DNA from: Deltaproteobacteria bacterium
GTDB lineage: Bacteria > Desulfobacterota > Deferrimicrobia > Deferrimicrobiales > Deferrimicrobiaceae
DNA: 25,404 bases
Reading direction: 5' to 3'
Assembly (NCBI GenBank): GCA_003105225.1
Contig: PQAK01000220.1
Coordinates: 1-25,404 of the forward strand
Shown here: one piece after another, positions 1 to 7,699 of the stretch
How positions within the stretch are numbered: position 1 is the stretch's first letter
How the letters are laid out: every line of letters starts with the position of its first letter
Translations under genes and position numbers: made by a program
The notes under the pieces: generated by a model
What the model was told of the DNA's origin: nothing
The model's database searches: none
The model's input: the letters and a program-made list of their open reading frames with translations, nothing else

Positions 1-55
1 TCCGTCCTCTCCCTGCTGATGTAAACGACACCCCGTTTCCCAAGACCCGGCTTCA

Positions 56-673
56 TCATCGCGATCGGATGCGCCATCGCAACGGAAGGAACCGGGGAAC
101 GCTGCGCTGGTAGTCGCGGTAGGCGTCGCCGAATTTATTCACGAGCCGTTTTTCCTCCAGGAACGTTCCCACGTAGAAGTACAGGACGATCATCACGGTG
201 GAGAGGGCGCCGTTGCGCGTCTGCGCCGGCTGGAATGCCAGGATCACCGAACACCCGAGATAGAGCGGGTGCCGCACGACGCCGTACGCCTTCCCGGTGA
301 AGAGGCGGCCGGCCCCTTCTTCCATGGCGGGCTCCCCGCGCCGGTATCGCTCCCACTGGCGGAACCCGAGGAACTCCTTGAGGTCCCACGGGGTCCACAG
401 CAGGAAGATGCAACCGGCGAGCTGGATGCCGTGGAACAGGAGGCGCAGGATCCCCTCCAGCCGATAGAGGGGAGAATCGGGAACCGTCCGCAGGCAGAGA
501 AGGACCAAGGCGAAGGCGGCCGCGGTGTACGCCGTGAACGCGAGCCGGTGGTACGCGTCGAAGGTTTCATTCCCGATCCGGGCGCGCACCCTGCGCTCGT
601 ACCCCTCCGACACCGTCAGGCTGTGGAAGACGGCGAAGGCGGCCCAGGCAAGAACGACGCGCAGCGCATCCAT
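56..673 (-). CDS. Isoprenylcysteine methyltransferase-like integral membrane protein (ICMT/NnrU/PEMT-type fold)
   Basis: The protein has about 205 residues and several hydrophobic segments. Its C-terminal half carries the signature of the ICMT/PEMT-like membrane methyltransferase superfamily: a GVVRHPLYLG block, then an EEKRL..FGDAYRDYQ..VPRF block. In this superfamily the RHP and EE elements help bind S-adenosylmethionine at the membrane face. The methyl acceptor cannot be read from sequence; lipids, isoprenylated cysteines and small thiols are all known in relatives, and NnrU-like members have no settled activity. I chose the ATG at 673, which has a GGGGGA stretch upstream. A TTG 24 bases further upstream would add eight residues with no family support. 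The gene points away from the zinc-ribbon gene to its right, and what lies on its downstream side is outside the window. The superfamily is fairly sure; the function is unknown. Confidence 0.72.
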   Translation of the reverse strand: MDALRVVLAWAAFAVFHSLTVSEGYERRVRARIGNETFDAYHRLAFTAYTAAAFALVLLCLRTVPDSPLYRLEGILRLLFHGIQLAGCIFLLWTPWDLKEFLGFRQWERYRRGEPAMEEGAGRLFTGKAYGVVRHPLYLGCSVILAFQPAQTRNGALSTVMIVLYFYVGTFLEEKRLVNKFGDAYRDYQRSVPRFLPLRWRIRSR

Positions 674-814
674 GGCCCATCCCCCGGGAGGTCCCAACGC
701 TCACTATACCATCCCGATCGCCGGAGGACGCCCGGAGGCGAAGCGGCCGCCCGTGGCGGAACCGATGCCGCGGGGGGCCGTCCCCGCGTTTCGGGATTTC
801 CGTCCGGGAGCGCG

Positions 815-1993
815 ATGGTTATACTGGACCGGATGAAGTGCCCCGTCTGCAGGACATCCACCTTCCGCAGGGTGGTCGCGGGGGAGCGGGAGATCGATTG
901 CTGCACCGCCTGCGGCGCCCTCTGGTTCGACTACGGCGAGATCCGCGAGTTGACGGAAGGCCGGGTGCCCGTGGCCCCCGGAGCGGCGGACACGCCCGCG
1001 CCGCCGGAACCACCGCCGCCCGGGGCCAGGCCCGGCGCGCTCCTCTCGCGCATGCGGGCCGAGGCGGCCTCCCTTTTCTGCCCCCGCTGCGGCGCCCCGC
1101 TCACCGCGGTCGATTTCCAGCACACGGGGATCCCCGTGTTCCCGTGCACGGATTGCGAAGGGATCTTCGCCCCGCGCTCCGCCGCTGCGAATATCGCATC
1201 CAGGTTCCGTTTTCTCCGGGAGCACGGAGCGCAATATAAAGCGCTTGGAGAGACGCTGGCGCGGGAGGAGGGGAAACGGAGGGCAGCCGCCCCTTCCGGC
1301 TTCGACGGCGGGGGGAGCATGACGGTCCCGCTGCCCCTGGTGGTGCCTCTTGCCGATGACGCGCCCCCCGTCCGCACCTATCCGGTCGTCACCGGGCTGT
1401 TGATCGTCGTTGCGGCCGCCCTGTACATCGTCGGCCAGGTGCGCGGTGCGCCGCTTCTCCTTCCGGGCGGCCTATCCGGGCTGCCGGCGGGAACGGGATT
1501 CGCCCCCGGCGTTCCGAAGCTCTCCCTGCTGGTCGCCCCCTTCCTCCAGTCCGGCATCCTGCCGCTTGCCGTCGGGTCGCTGTTCCTGTTCGTCCTGGGG
1601 GACAACGTGGAAGACCGGATGGGAAGCGTCGCCTACTTTTTCTTCTACCTGTTCTGCGGCCTGTGCGCCGGGATGGCCCACGTCCTGTGGGGAAAGGCGG
1701 GTGGGGCGCAGGCGCAAAGCGCGCCGGGGGCGGTGGCGGGGATCGTCGGCGCCTACCTGGTCTTCTTCCCGAACGTGACGATCAAGGCCTACGGAATGGG
1801 CCGGATGCTCACCCTTCCCGCGTACCTTTTCTGCTGCGCATGGCTCGTCGCCATTTTCCTGCTCGGGCCGGCGGGTCCGCTGGAGAGCCTCGTCGACCCC
1901 GCCCGCCTCTCCCTCCCCGGGAATCTCGCCGGATTCGGAGCCGGGATATTCGGCGCCATACTCTGGCGCTGCTACGAGCCGGCTGCGTCCTGA
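815..1993 (+). CDS. Two zinc ribbons fused to a catalytically dead rhomboid-like membrane domain
   Basis: The protein has about 392 residues. The N-terminal part has two four-cysteine zinc ribbons (C9/C12 with C30/C33, and C89/C92 with C111/C114), like zf-TFIIB domains. From about residue 185 it becomes a multi-pass membrane domain of rhomboid type: GDNVEDRMG follows the second helix and GAYLVFFPN follows the position of the active-site helix. The protease residues are gone. The GASG serine motif reads SAPG (302-305), the helix that normally carries two His and one Asn reads FLQSGILPLAVGS (243-255), and the last-helix His is Asn370. I infer a non-proteolytic rhomboid homologue that binds membrane proteins, with cytosolic zinc ribbons. 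The start could be the ATG at 815 (GGGAG four bases before it) or the ATG at 833 (protein beginning MKCPVC). The frame stays open far upstream, but that part is antisense to the previous gene. Confidence 0.7.
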   Translation: MVILDRMKCPVCRTSTFRRVVAGEREIDCCTACGALWFDYGEIRELTEGRVPVAPGAADTPAPPEPPPPGARPGALLSRMRAEAASLFCPRCGAPLTAVDFQHTGIPVFPCTDCEGIFAPRSAAANIASRFRFLREHGAQYKALGETLAREEGKRRAAAPSGFDGGGSMTVPLPLVVPLADDAPPVRTYPVVTGLLIVVAAALYIVGQVRGAPLLLPGGLSGLPAGTGFAPGVPKLSLLVAPFLQSGILPLAVGSLFLFVLGDNVEDRMGSVAYFFFYLFCGLCAGMAHVLWGKAGGAQAQSAPGAVAGIVGAYLVFFPNVTIKAYGMGRMLTLPAYLFCCAWLVAIFLLGPAGPLESLVDPARLSLPGNLAGFGAGIFGAILWRCYEPAAS

Positions 1994-2267
1994 CCGAGAG
2001 ATATACCGGTCGCTGATTTTCCCGAAACAAAGGTTCCAAGCGCACATCCAACTTCCCCGACAACGGACGTTTCACCTGGCACATTAATGGATTTTCCGAC
2101 GGTATAGCCCACCACGCGTGGTTCATGCGGAAAGAGGCAGATGGGGAAGGAGGTGTTTGGATAGCGAGGGAAGGACATCCAAATCGTCAGATACGGGAAA
2201 GCGCCAAAGGGAAAACCCCCGCGATGGGGCGTACGACTTACAACATTGGACATGGAGGTTTCCACCG

Positions 2268-4505
2268 ATGACACGCTCCCGGTATTTCCACCGTGCTGGA
2301 ATTCATGCGGTATTGTTCCTCCTCCTGTCGAGCGTTCCGATTGCGACGGCGGCGCCGCTGCCGGGCGGGACGCTCGACCCGACCACGATCCCGAAGTATG
2401 TGCTCCCCTTGGTCATCCCGCCGGTGATGGACAACAACGGAACGGCGAACAACTACGACATCGCCGTTCGACAGTTCCGGCAGCAGATCCTTCCCGGCGG
2501 GATCTGGAATGAATTGGAGTTCACCACCGCGAATTTCCCTGCGACGACCGTGTGGAGCTACGGCCCGGCCGCCGACCCCACGCCCGCGGTGGCCCCGGAC
2601 CCCGGCTCCCAGTTCAACTACCCGGCCTACACGATCGAGACCACGTCGAATACTCCGGTCAACGTCCGGTGGATCAACGACCTTAAGGATCCTAAAACGG
2701 GGAACTTCCTTCCCCACCTGCTGCCGATCGACCAGACCCTCCACTGGGCGAACCCCCCCATGCTTTGCATCGACGGCGCCCGCCAAACCGACTGCAGGGG
2801 ATTCATACCCGAGCAATATATGGGTCCCGTGCCGATCGTGACGCACGTCCACGGATCCCACGTAGATCCCCACAGCGACGGGTACCCGGAGGCGTGGTGG
2901 CTGCCCGCCGCCAACAACATCCCGTCGGGTTACGCCACGAAGGGCAGGCTTTTCGATGATTCGACGGGCGCCAACCCGGGGACTCTCGGCTATGCGAATT
3001 TCCTTTACCGCAACGACCAGCCGGCGACGACGCTTTGGTATCACGACCACTCCCTGGGGATGACCCGCTCCAACGTTTATGCCGGGCCGGCCGGTTTCTG
3101 GCTTATCCGTGGCGGCACTTTCGACGGCGCCGGCGGCGGGGGGATCTTGCCGGGACCTGCGCCAGTGGCGGGCCAGACCGTCGTCGATCTCAACGTCACC
3201 CCTGGAATCCGGAAAACGATCCGCGAAATTCCGATCGTGATCCAGGACCGCTCGTTCAACGCCGACGGATCGCTCTTCTACCCTTCGACCCGCGCGTTTT
3301 TCGAGGGGGTCGCCCCCCGTCAGCTCCAGATACGGTTTATCCCCAGCGCCGCCTCCGACATCTCCCCGATCTGGAATCCGGAGGCGTTCTTCAACGTCAT
3401 GGTGGTGAACGGCGTCGCCTGGCCGAAGCTCGAAGTGGCGCCCGCCCTCTACCGTTTCCGATTCCTCAACGGATGCAACTCGCGCTTCCTGTGGCTGAAG
3501 TTCGACAACAATGCCATTACCGCGTGGCAGATCGGAGCCGAGCAGGGGTTCCTGCCTGCGCCGGTGAACATGAATGCGTTGAATCTCGACGGGAGCGGGG
3601 ACGGCACCGGACAGCTGCTAATCGCCCTCGCCGAGCGGGCGGACGTCATCGTGGACTTCAGTGCGCTGGCGGATGGGACCGAGGTCGAGCTGCTCAATAT
3701 CGGCCCGGATGAGCCGTTCGGGGGCGGGATCCCCGGCGTCGATTTCGTTTCGGCCGACCCCGGCACAACCGGCAAGGTGATGAAGTTCGTGGTGAATGCC
3801 GCCCTTGACGGGGCAAGCACCACCGATCCGTCCGGTGCAACACCAGCCACGGACCCCGCAATTCTGAGCCTGAACGCGGAGGCGGCGTTGGGAGGTTCCA
3901 CCAATACCCGCCAGGTCTCGCTCAACGAGGCGGTATCGGAAAAGGTCTGCGTGAACGTCCTCGCCAACGGATCCATCAAGCAGATCGCCTCGGTCAAGCC
4001 GGGTCCCGCCTTCGAGGCCGATTGCGCGGCCGCCGGCGGCGCAGCGTTCGGCCCCCGGGAAGCATTGCTCGGCACCGTCAACCTTGCGGACCCGAGTGCT
4101 CCTGTCGGCATTCCGTTGATGTGGACGGACATGTCGGGGGTGAGCAATACGGTGACCGTGTTCAAGGTTGACGGAACTGAGGTGATGGTCAATGTAACCG
4201 AGAATCCGACCCAGGGCGATACCGAGCAATGGGAGATCCACAATTTCACCGAGGATGCCCACCCGATCCACCTGCACCTGGTGCGGTTCCAGGTGGTCAA
4301 CCGAGAGGGGGGCGGCGGGATTCGCGCTCCCGAGCCCTGGGAGGCGGGATACAAGGACACGGTGATCGCCTACCCCGGAGAAGTCACCCGGGTCAAGGCC
4401 ACGTTCGACATCGCGGGCCTGTACGTCTGGCACTGCCACATCGTCGAGCACGAGGACAACGAGATGATGCGGCCGTACGTGGTATCTCCACCGGCATCGC
4501 CGTAA
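2268..4505 (+). CDS. Secreted CotA/bilirubin-oxidase-like multicopper oxidase
   Basis: The protein has 745 residues, starting at an ATG with GGAGGT eight bases upstream. A Sec-type signal peptide covers about residues 1-29 (basic start, hydrophobic core, then ATAAP); I see no twin-arginine motif. All four copper-binding motifs are present: HVHG at 193-196, HDH at 259-261, HPIHLH at 665-670, and HCHIVEHEDNEM at 722-733 with the type-1 copper Cys723 and axial Met733. The sequence around the first motif (DSDGYPEAW-like) and the last (HEDNEMMRPY) resembles Bacillus CotA laccase. Such enzymes couple one-electron oxidation of phenols, bilirubin or metal ions such as Mn(II) to reduction of O2 to water. 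It is well over 200 residues longer than CotA (about 513); much of the extra length lies between copper motifs two and three, and that stretch includes a cysteine pair. The substrate is not predictable. A 274-base non-coding leader precedes it, and selB converges from the other side. Confidence 0.92.
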   Translation: MTRSRYFHRAGIHAVLFLLLSSVPIATAAPLPGGTLDPTTIPKYVLPLVIPPVMDNNGTANNYDIAVRQFRQQILPGGIWNELEFTTANFPATTVWSYGPAADPTPAVAPDPGSQFNYPAYTIETTSNTPVNVRWINDLKDPKTGNFLPHLLPIDQTLHWANPPMLCIDGARQTDCRGFIPEQYMGPVPIVTHVHGSHVDPHSDGYPEAWWLPAANNIPSGYATKGRLFDDSTGANPGTLGYANFLYRNDQPATTLWYHDHSLGMTRSNVYAGPAGFWLIRGGTFDGAGGGGILPGPAPVAGQTVVDLNVTPGIRKTIREIPIVIQDRSFNADGSLFYPSTRAFFEGVAPRQLQIRFIPSAASDISPIWNPEAFFNVMVVNGVAWPKLEVAPALYRFRFLNGCNSRFLWLKFDNNAITAWQIGAEQGFLPAPVNMNALNLDGSGDGTGQLLIALAERADVIVDFSALADGTEVELLNIGPDEPFGGGIPGVDFVSADPGTTGKVMKFVVNAALDGASTTDPSGATPATDPAILSLNAEAALGGSTNTRQVSLNEAVSEKVCVNVLANGSIKQIASVKPGPAFEADCAAAGGAAFGPREALLGTVNLADPSAPVGIPLMWTDMSGVSNTVTVFKVDGTEVMVNVTENPTQGDTEQWEIHNFTEDAHPIHLHLVRFQVVNREGGGGIRAPEPWEAGYKDTVIAYPGEVTRVKATFDIAGLYVWHCHIVEHEDNEMMRPYVVSPPASP

Positions 4506-4523
4506 CGGCCCGCGCAACCCGGA

Positions 4524-4548
4524 GAGGGCCGCTTCGCGGGCGGCCCTC
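4524..4548. terminator. Hairpin between convergent genes (possible bidirectional terminator)
   Basis: There is a perfect 9-base-pair stem, GAGGGCCGC with GCGGCCCTC, around a 7-base loop. It lies in the 47-base gap between the stop of the multicopper oxidase and the stop of selB, which converge here. No T-run follows on either strand, so it does not look like a classic intrinsic terminator. Its placement still suggests transcription end or RNA 3'-end protection for both genes. Confidence 0.5.
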
Positions 4549-4552
4549 CCTC

Positions 4553-6469
4553 CTATCTCCCCTTGCGCAGCACCCGCTTGTCCCCGACGCGGAGGGTCAC
4601 TTTCGTCAGGTCGAAATGTTCGAGCAGGGGGATGAGATACTTCCGCGTGAGCCCGGTGAGCTCCTTGAACTCGGACACGGTGATTTCCCCGCGCTTCGCG
4701 AGGAAGGATACCAGTTTCTCTTTCAGGACGTCGACTTCCTTCGGGTCGAAATACAGCTCCTTGGCCCGGAGCACCGCGCCCGCCCGCACGAGCCCCTCGA
4801 GCGTTTTGTCGAACTGCCCGGCATCCGCGCCGCGAACGCCTTCCGCCAGGTCGGCCTTGGACAGCGCCGCCAGGCCGGCTCGCCCGACTTTCTCCGCGAT
4901 GGCCCGGGCGAGCGGGGAGGAAAGCTCCACCGACCGGGGACGCCGCGCGGCGAGGAAGTAGAGGTCGCCGGCCTTGCCCGCGTCCGGTCGGGCGGCCAGC
5001 GCCATGGCCAGGAGGCCCGTTTCGGGCGCGCCTGGCAGGAGCGGGGAGAGCTCTTCCCGGGGGAACCCTTCCCTCCCCGGAAAACGGTCGTGGAGCCGGG
5101 ACAGCGCCTCGGCCGCCTTCCGCCCGACGCCTTCCACCGCCGACCGGTGCCACCGGCGGGACCCTCCCTCGGTTCCGAGGATCTCCCCGGCGCCGAGAAG
5201 GCGCGCGATCTCGATGCGTGCGGTTTCCGGACCCACCCCGGCGATGGCAGCGGCCTCCTTCTCCTCCAGTCCCCTCCAGCCGGCGTCTTCGAACGCCGCA
5301 AGGATCCGGATCCGCGCTTCCGGCGCGTCGAGAAGCGAAAGCGCGCGGGGCGCCGCACTCCCCGCCCCTTTCCGCGAAGGCGGGCACGGGTGCAGGATGC
5401 GGCCGCCCCCGATCGTGTATCCGAAGTTCTCCAGGGGGGCGAAGCCGCGCAGGATGAAGCGGTCCCCGCCGAGGAGGACCATCTCCTCCGCAAGGTGGAG
5501 GCGGGCGGTCCCGGATCCCCCGGCCGGGATCTCCGCGGCCCCGTAAAGGACGACCCTCGCCCGGCAGGCGGTGGTGAACGCATGGAAGGAGACCTGGGCC
5601 CGGTTCTTCAAGGGCCGCGGGGCCAGCGGGAGATATTCGACATGGGCTTCCACCGTCCGGGTGGGCGCGATCGTGCCGGGCCGGCACAGGACGGAGCCGC
5701 GCGGGGCGTTTTCCTTTTCCACTCCCTGGAGGTTGACGGCGGTGCGCGTTCCCGCCGTCGAGGAGTCCGCCGGCCCCCCGTGGACCTGGAGCCCCCGGAT
5801 GCGGGCGACCGGCCCGTGGGGCAGGACCTGCACCTCTTCCCCCACGGCGATGGAGCCGCCGACCAGGGTGCCGGTGACCACCGTGCCGAAACCCTTCATC
5901 GTGAAGGAGCGGTCGATGGGGAGGCGAAAGAAGTGGGAGGCGTCCTTGCCGGCGACATCGGGGGCGATCCGGTCGAGGGCCGCCGTGAGCCCCGCAAGCC
6001 CTTCCCCGGTCGTCGACGAGACGCGCACGATCGGTGCGTCCTGGAGGAATGTCCCCCGGACGAAATTGCGGATCTCCTCCTCCTGGAGTTCCGCGAACGG
6101 GACGTCGACCTTGTCGCACTTGGTCAGGACGACGACCCCGTGGCGGATCGAGAGCAGGCGGCAGATGTCGAGGTGCTCCCGGGTCTGCGGCATCACCCCC
6201 TCGTCCGCCGCGATCACCAGCAGCACGATGTCGACCCCGGCGGCGCCGGCCACCATCGTCCGGACGAACCGCTCGTGGCCGGGGACGTCGACGATGCCGG
6301 CCAGCGTCCCGGAGGGGAGGGAGAGGTGGGCGAACCCCAGCTCGATCGTGATCCCCCGCTCCTTCTCCTCCTTCAGCCGGTCGGGGTCGGTGCCGGTCAG
6401 CGCGCGCACGAGGGCGCTCTTCCCGTGGTCGATGTGCCCCGCCGTCCCGATGATGATCCTCTTGGGCAT
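4553..6469 (-). CDS. selB: Selenocysteine-specific translation elongation factor SelB
   Basis: The protein has 638 residues, the usual SelB length. It is a GTPase that carries Sec-tRNA to the ribosome at UGA codons followed by a SECIS hairpin. The G domain is complete: G1 GHIDHGKS (11-18), the switch-I GITIELGFA region (39-47), G3 DVPGHERF (61-68) and G4 TKCD (116-119). Beta-barrel domains follow, including a DRSFTMKGFGTVVTGT block typical of SelB. The C-terminal third, ending with KRGEITVSEFKELTG and VGDKRVLRKGR, fits the winged-helix repeats that bind SECIS RNA. The ATG at 6469 gives the canonical N-terminus. It is divergent from the Smr gene, with 77 bases between the starts. No selA, selC or selD and no obvious selenoprotein lies in the window, so the rest of the machinery must be elsewhere. 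Confidence 0.96.
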   Translation of the reverse strand: MPKRIIIGTAGHIDHGKSALVRALTGTDPDRLKEEKERGITIELGFAHLSLPSGTLAGIVDVPGHERFVRTMVAGAAGVDIVLLVIAADEGVMPQTREHLDICRLLSIRHGVVVLTKCDKVDVPFAELQEEEIRNFVRGTFLQDAPIVRVSSTTGEGLAGLTAALDRIAPDVAGKDASHFFRLPIDRSFTMKGFGTVVTGTLVGGSIAVGEEVQVLPHGPVARIRGLQVHGGPADSSTAGTRTAVNLQGVEKENAPRGSVLCRPGTIAPTRTVEAHVEYLPLAPRPLKNRAQVSFHAFTTACRARVVLYGAAEIPAGGSGTARLHLAEEMVLLGGDRFILRGFAPLENFGYTIGGGRILHPCPPSRKGAGSAAPRALSLLDAPEARIRILAAFEDAGWRGLEEKEAAAIAGVGPETARIEIARLLGAGEILGTEGGSRRWHRSAVEGVGRKAAEALSRLHDRFPGREGFPREELSPLLPGAPETGLLAMALAARPDAGKAGDLYFLAARRPRSVELSSPLARAIAEKVGRAGLAALSKADLAEGVRGADAGQFDKTLEGLVRAGAVLRAKELYFDPKEVDVLKEKLVSFLAKRGEITVSEFKELTGLTRKYLIPLLEHFDLTKVTLRVGDKRVLRKGR

Positions 6470-6481
6470 GATGCCTATCTT

Positions 6482-6510
6482 ATCCGGTTTTTTCCCGGAT
6501 GCGGTACTAT
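6482..6510. promoter_or_regulatory. Divergent selB/smr promoter region with an ATCCGG inverted repeat
   Basis: The short gap between the two divergent starts holds a perfect 6-base inverted repeat, ATCCGG with CCGGAT (6482-6500), around a T-rich 7-base spacer. A TACTAT box (6505-6510) could be a -10 element for the plus strand, but I see no convincing -35. On the minus strand a GATAAGAT stretch lies just before selB. The repeat could be an operator or simply the 5' hairpin of a leader. Confidence 0.3.
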
Positions 6511-6546
6511 GGGGAATCGGGGATCGGGAAGGGGGAGGAGCGAAGG

Positions 6547-6840
6547 GTGCCGCGCCCGGTGAGAATCCCGGTGGAAGACCGCATCGACCTGCACGCGTTC
6601 CCCCCGGGGGAGATCCGGCATCTGGTCGAGGATTACCTGGAGGAGGCGGCCCGCGCCGGCTTCCGCCTGGTGCGGATCATCCACGGGAAGGGAACCGGCG
6701 CCCAGCGGCGCTCGGTCCGCTCCGTGCTCTCCCGCCACCCCCTGGTGGAATCCTTCGGCGATGCGCCGCCGGAGGCGGGCGGGTGGGGGGCGACGGTCAT
6801 CGCACTTCGCCCCGCCGGCCGGCCTACTTCCGACAGGTGA
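6547..6840 (+). CDS. Small stand-alone Smr-domain protein
   Basis: The protein has 97 residues and starts at a GTG with a strong GGAGGAG six bases upstream. An ATG 48 bases further upstream is in frame but lacks such a site. Nearly the whole protein is one Smr (small MutS-related) domain: the IDLHAF motif at 13-18 (family consensus LDLHG) and the IIHGKGTG motif, followed by a V..L..HP segment and a final ATVIAL strand. Smr domains occur alone or at the end of MutS2, and several are DNA or RNA endonucleases. Here the domain stands alone without MutS2, so nuclease activity is inference. Its 3' end overlaps the 3' end of arsR on the other strand by 17 bases. Confidence 0.8.
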   Translation: MPRPVRIPVEDRIDLHAFPPGEIRHLVEDYLEEAARAGFRLVRIIHGKGTGAQRRSVRSVLSRHPLVESFGDAPPEAGGWGATVIALRPAGRPTSDR

Positions 6841-7171
6841 TCTCGATCCGGTTCACGCTCGATACGACCGTCTTGTCCCGCTTCACCGTCTCGTCCGCGA
6901 CGAGCGACTTGCGGAGCAGGGTGAGCGCGGCGGCGTGGAAAGGGGTCTCCGGTTTCTCGGGAAGCCGGTAGGCGATCCACAGGCCGTCCTTCTTCGATTC
7001 CACGAGACCGGCCTCATAGAGCGTCTTCAGGTGATGCGATACGTTCGGCTGGGACCCCTTCAGGACGTACTGGATCTCGCAGACGCACAACGGCCGGGTC
7101 TCGAGCATCTTGAGAATCCGCACGCGCGTCTCGTCGGACAGCGCTTTGAAGACTTTCGTGGTTTTCTTCAC
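6824..7171 (-). CDS. arsR: ArsR/SmtB-family metalloid-sensing repressor
   Basis: The protein has 115 residues and starts at a GTG preceded by a G-rich stretch. It is a winged-helix repressor: FKALSDETRVRILKML at the start, then a recognition region with QPNVSHHLKTLYEAGLV. The LCVCEI segment places Cys29 and Cys31 at the site where E. coli ArsR binds arsenite or antimonite, and a third cysteine lies near the C-terminus (ITCRK). In the family, metalloid binding releases the repressor from DNA. It is divergent from an arsenate reductase gene, with the dyad between them, so it very likely controls both. The last 17 bases overlap the Smr gene tail to tail. The exact inducer (As, Sb or another) is not proven by sequence. 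Confidence 0.88.
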   Translation of the reverse strand: MKKTTKVFKALSDETRVRILKMLETRPLCVCEIQYVLKGSQPNVSHHLKTLYEAGLVESKKDGLWIAYRLPEKPETPFHAAALTLLRKSLVADETVKRDKTVVSSVNRIEITCRK

Positions 7172-7188
7172 GGTACCCCCCCATGTAT

Positions 7189-7205
7189 TAATATAGACTA
7201 ATATT
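7189..7205. promoter_or_regulatory. Probable ArsR operator in the arsR/arsC divergent promoter
   Basis: This is an AT-rich island in a GC-rich gap. It holds an inverted repeat, AATAT then six bases then ATATT (7190-7205), and the hexamer TAATAT occurs twice, 10 bases apart (7189 and 7199), which is one helical turn. On the minus strand a TTGACC box (7219-7224) and a TATTAG box (7198-7203) could form the arsR promoter with a short spacer. On the plus strand TTCACG (7167-7172) and TAATAT (7189-7194) are 16 bases apart. A repressor bound here would cover both promoters. Confidence 0.55.
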
Positions 7206-7239
7206 CGAAGTTTTGCCGGGTCAAGCGGAGGAGAAAGAA

Positions 7240-7689
7240 TTGGTTTCCGGTGGAGGCGCCGCAGAAGGGCGCCGGTTCAAGGTGTTGTTCCTGTGCACGG
7301 GGAATGCCTGCCGCAGCCAGATGGCGGAAGGATGGGCCCGTGCGCTCAAGTCCGACCGGATCGAGGCGTATTCCGCGGGCGTCGCCCCCTGCTTCGTCCA
7401 CCCGCTCGCGGTCCGGGTGATGCAGGAGGCCGGCGTCGATATCTCCCGCCAGTATTCCAAGCACGTCGAGGAGCTGGACGGGATTGCGTTCGATTACGTC
7501 GTGACGCTGTGCGATTACGCCGACAGCAAATGCCCGGTCTTCCCCGGCCAGGGGAAACGCATGCATCGCCCGTTCGAGGACCCGATCCGCGCCCGCGGCA
7601 CCGAGGCCCAGGTCCTGGCCAAGTTCCGCTCCGTCCGCAACCGCCTCCGCGCTTTCGTCGAGGGGATGCCGGAGAATCTGGACAAGTGA
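7240..7689 (+). CDS. arsC: Thioredoxin-coupled arsenate reductase (LMW-phosphatase fold)
   Basis: The protein has 149 residues. The start is a TTG with GGAGGAG six bases upstream; a TTG 27 bases earlier lacks a good site. The fold is that of low-molecular-weight tyrosine phosphatases: P-loop C19-TGNAC-R25-S and a DP motif near residue 117. The thioredoxin-dependent ArsC family uses three cysteines, and all can be seen: Cys19 as nucleophile, then Cys91 and Cys98 in TLCDYADSKCP with the seven-residue spacing of S. aureus ArsC (82 and 89). It should reduce arsenate to arsenite, with re-reduction by thioredoxin. No arsenite exporter (ArsB/Acr3) lies next to it, which is unusual. The ubiD gene starts 10 bases after its stop, so the arsenic promoter may read into the next genes. 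Confidence 0.88.
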   Translation: MVSGGGAAEGRRFKVLFLCTGNACRSQMAEGWARALKSDRIEAYSAGVAPCFVHPLAVRVMQEAGVDISRQYSKHVEELDGIAFDYVVTLCDYADSKCPVFPGQGKRMHRPFEDPIRARGTEAQVLAKFRSVRNRLRAFVEGMPENLDK

Positions 7690-7699
7690 AGGAGGTGCG

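Noticed and set aside
269..832. N-terminal extension of the zinc-ribbon gene back to 269
   Set aside because: This part is antisense to the methyltransferase-like gene and has no family similarity. Ribosome-site and motif evidence places the start at 815 or 833.
2077..2092. Sigma-54-like -24/-12 promoter before the multicopper oxidase
   Set aside because: TGGCAC is present, but the -12 element lacks the needed GC at the right distance (TGGA instead of TTGC).
2195..2245. Possible c-di-GMP or fluoride riboswitch in the oxidase leader (gaaagcgccaaagg region)
   Set aside because: Only short stretches resemble either motif. The conserved core and pairing could not be found.
3618..6119. Long minus-strand open frame overlapping selB in another frame
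   Set aside because: It is low-complexity Arg/Gly/Pro sequence. The selB frame alone carries conserved GTPase motifs.
6547..6840. MutS2 fragment
   Set aside because: The Smr gene has its own strong ribosome site and an intact frame. No MutS ATPase remnants lie upstream, where selB begins in the other direction.
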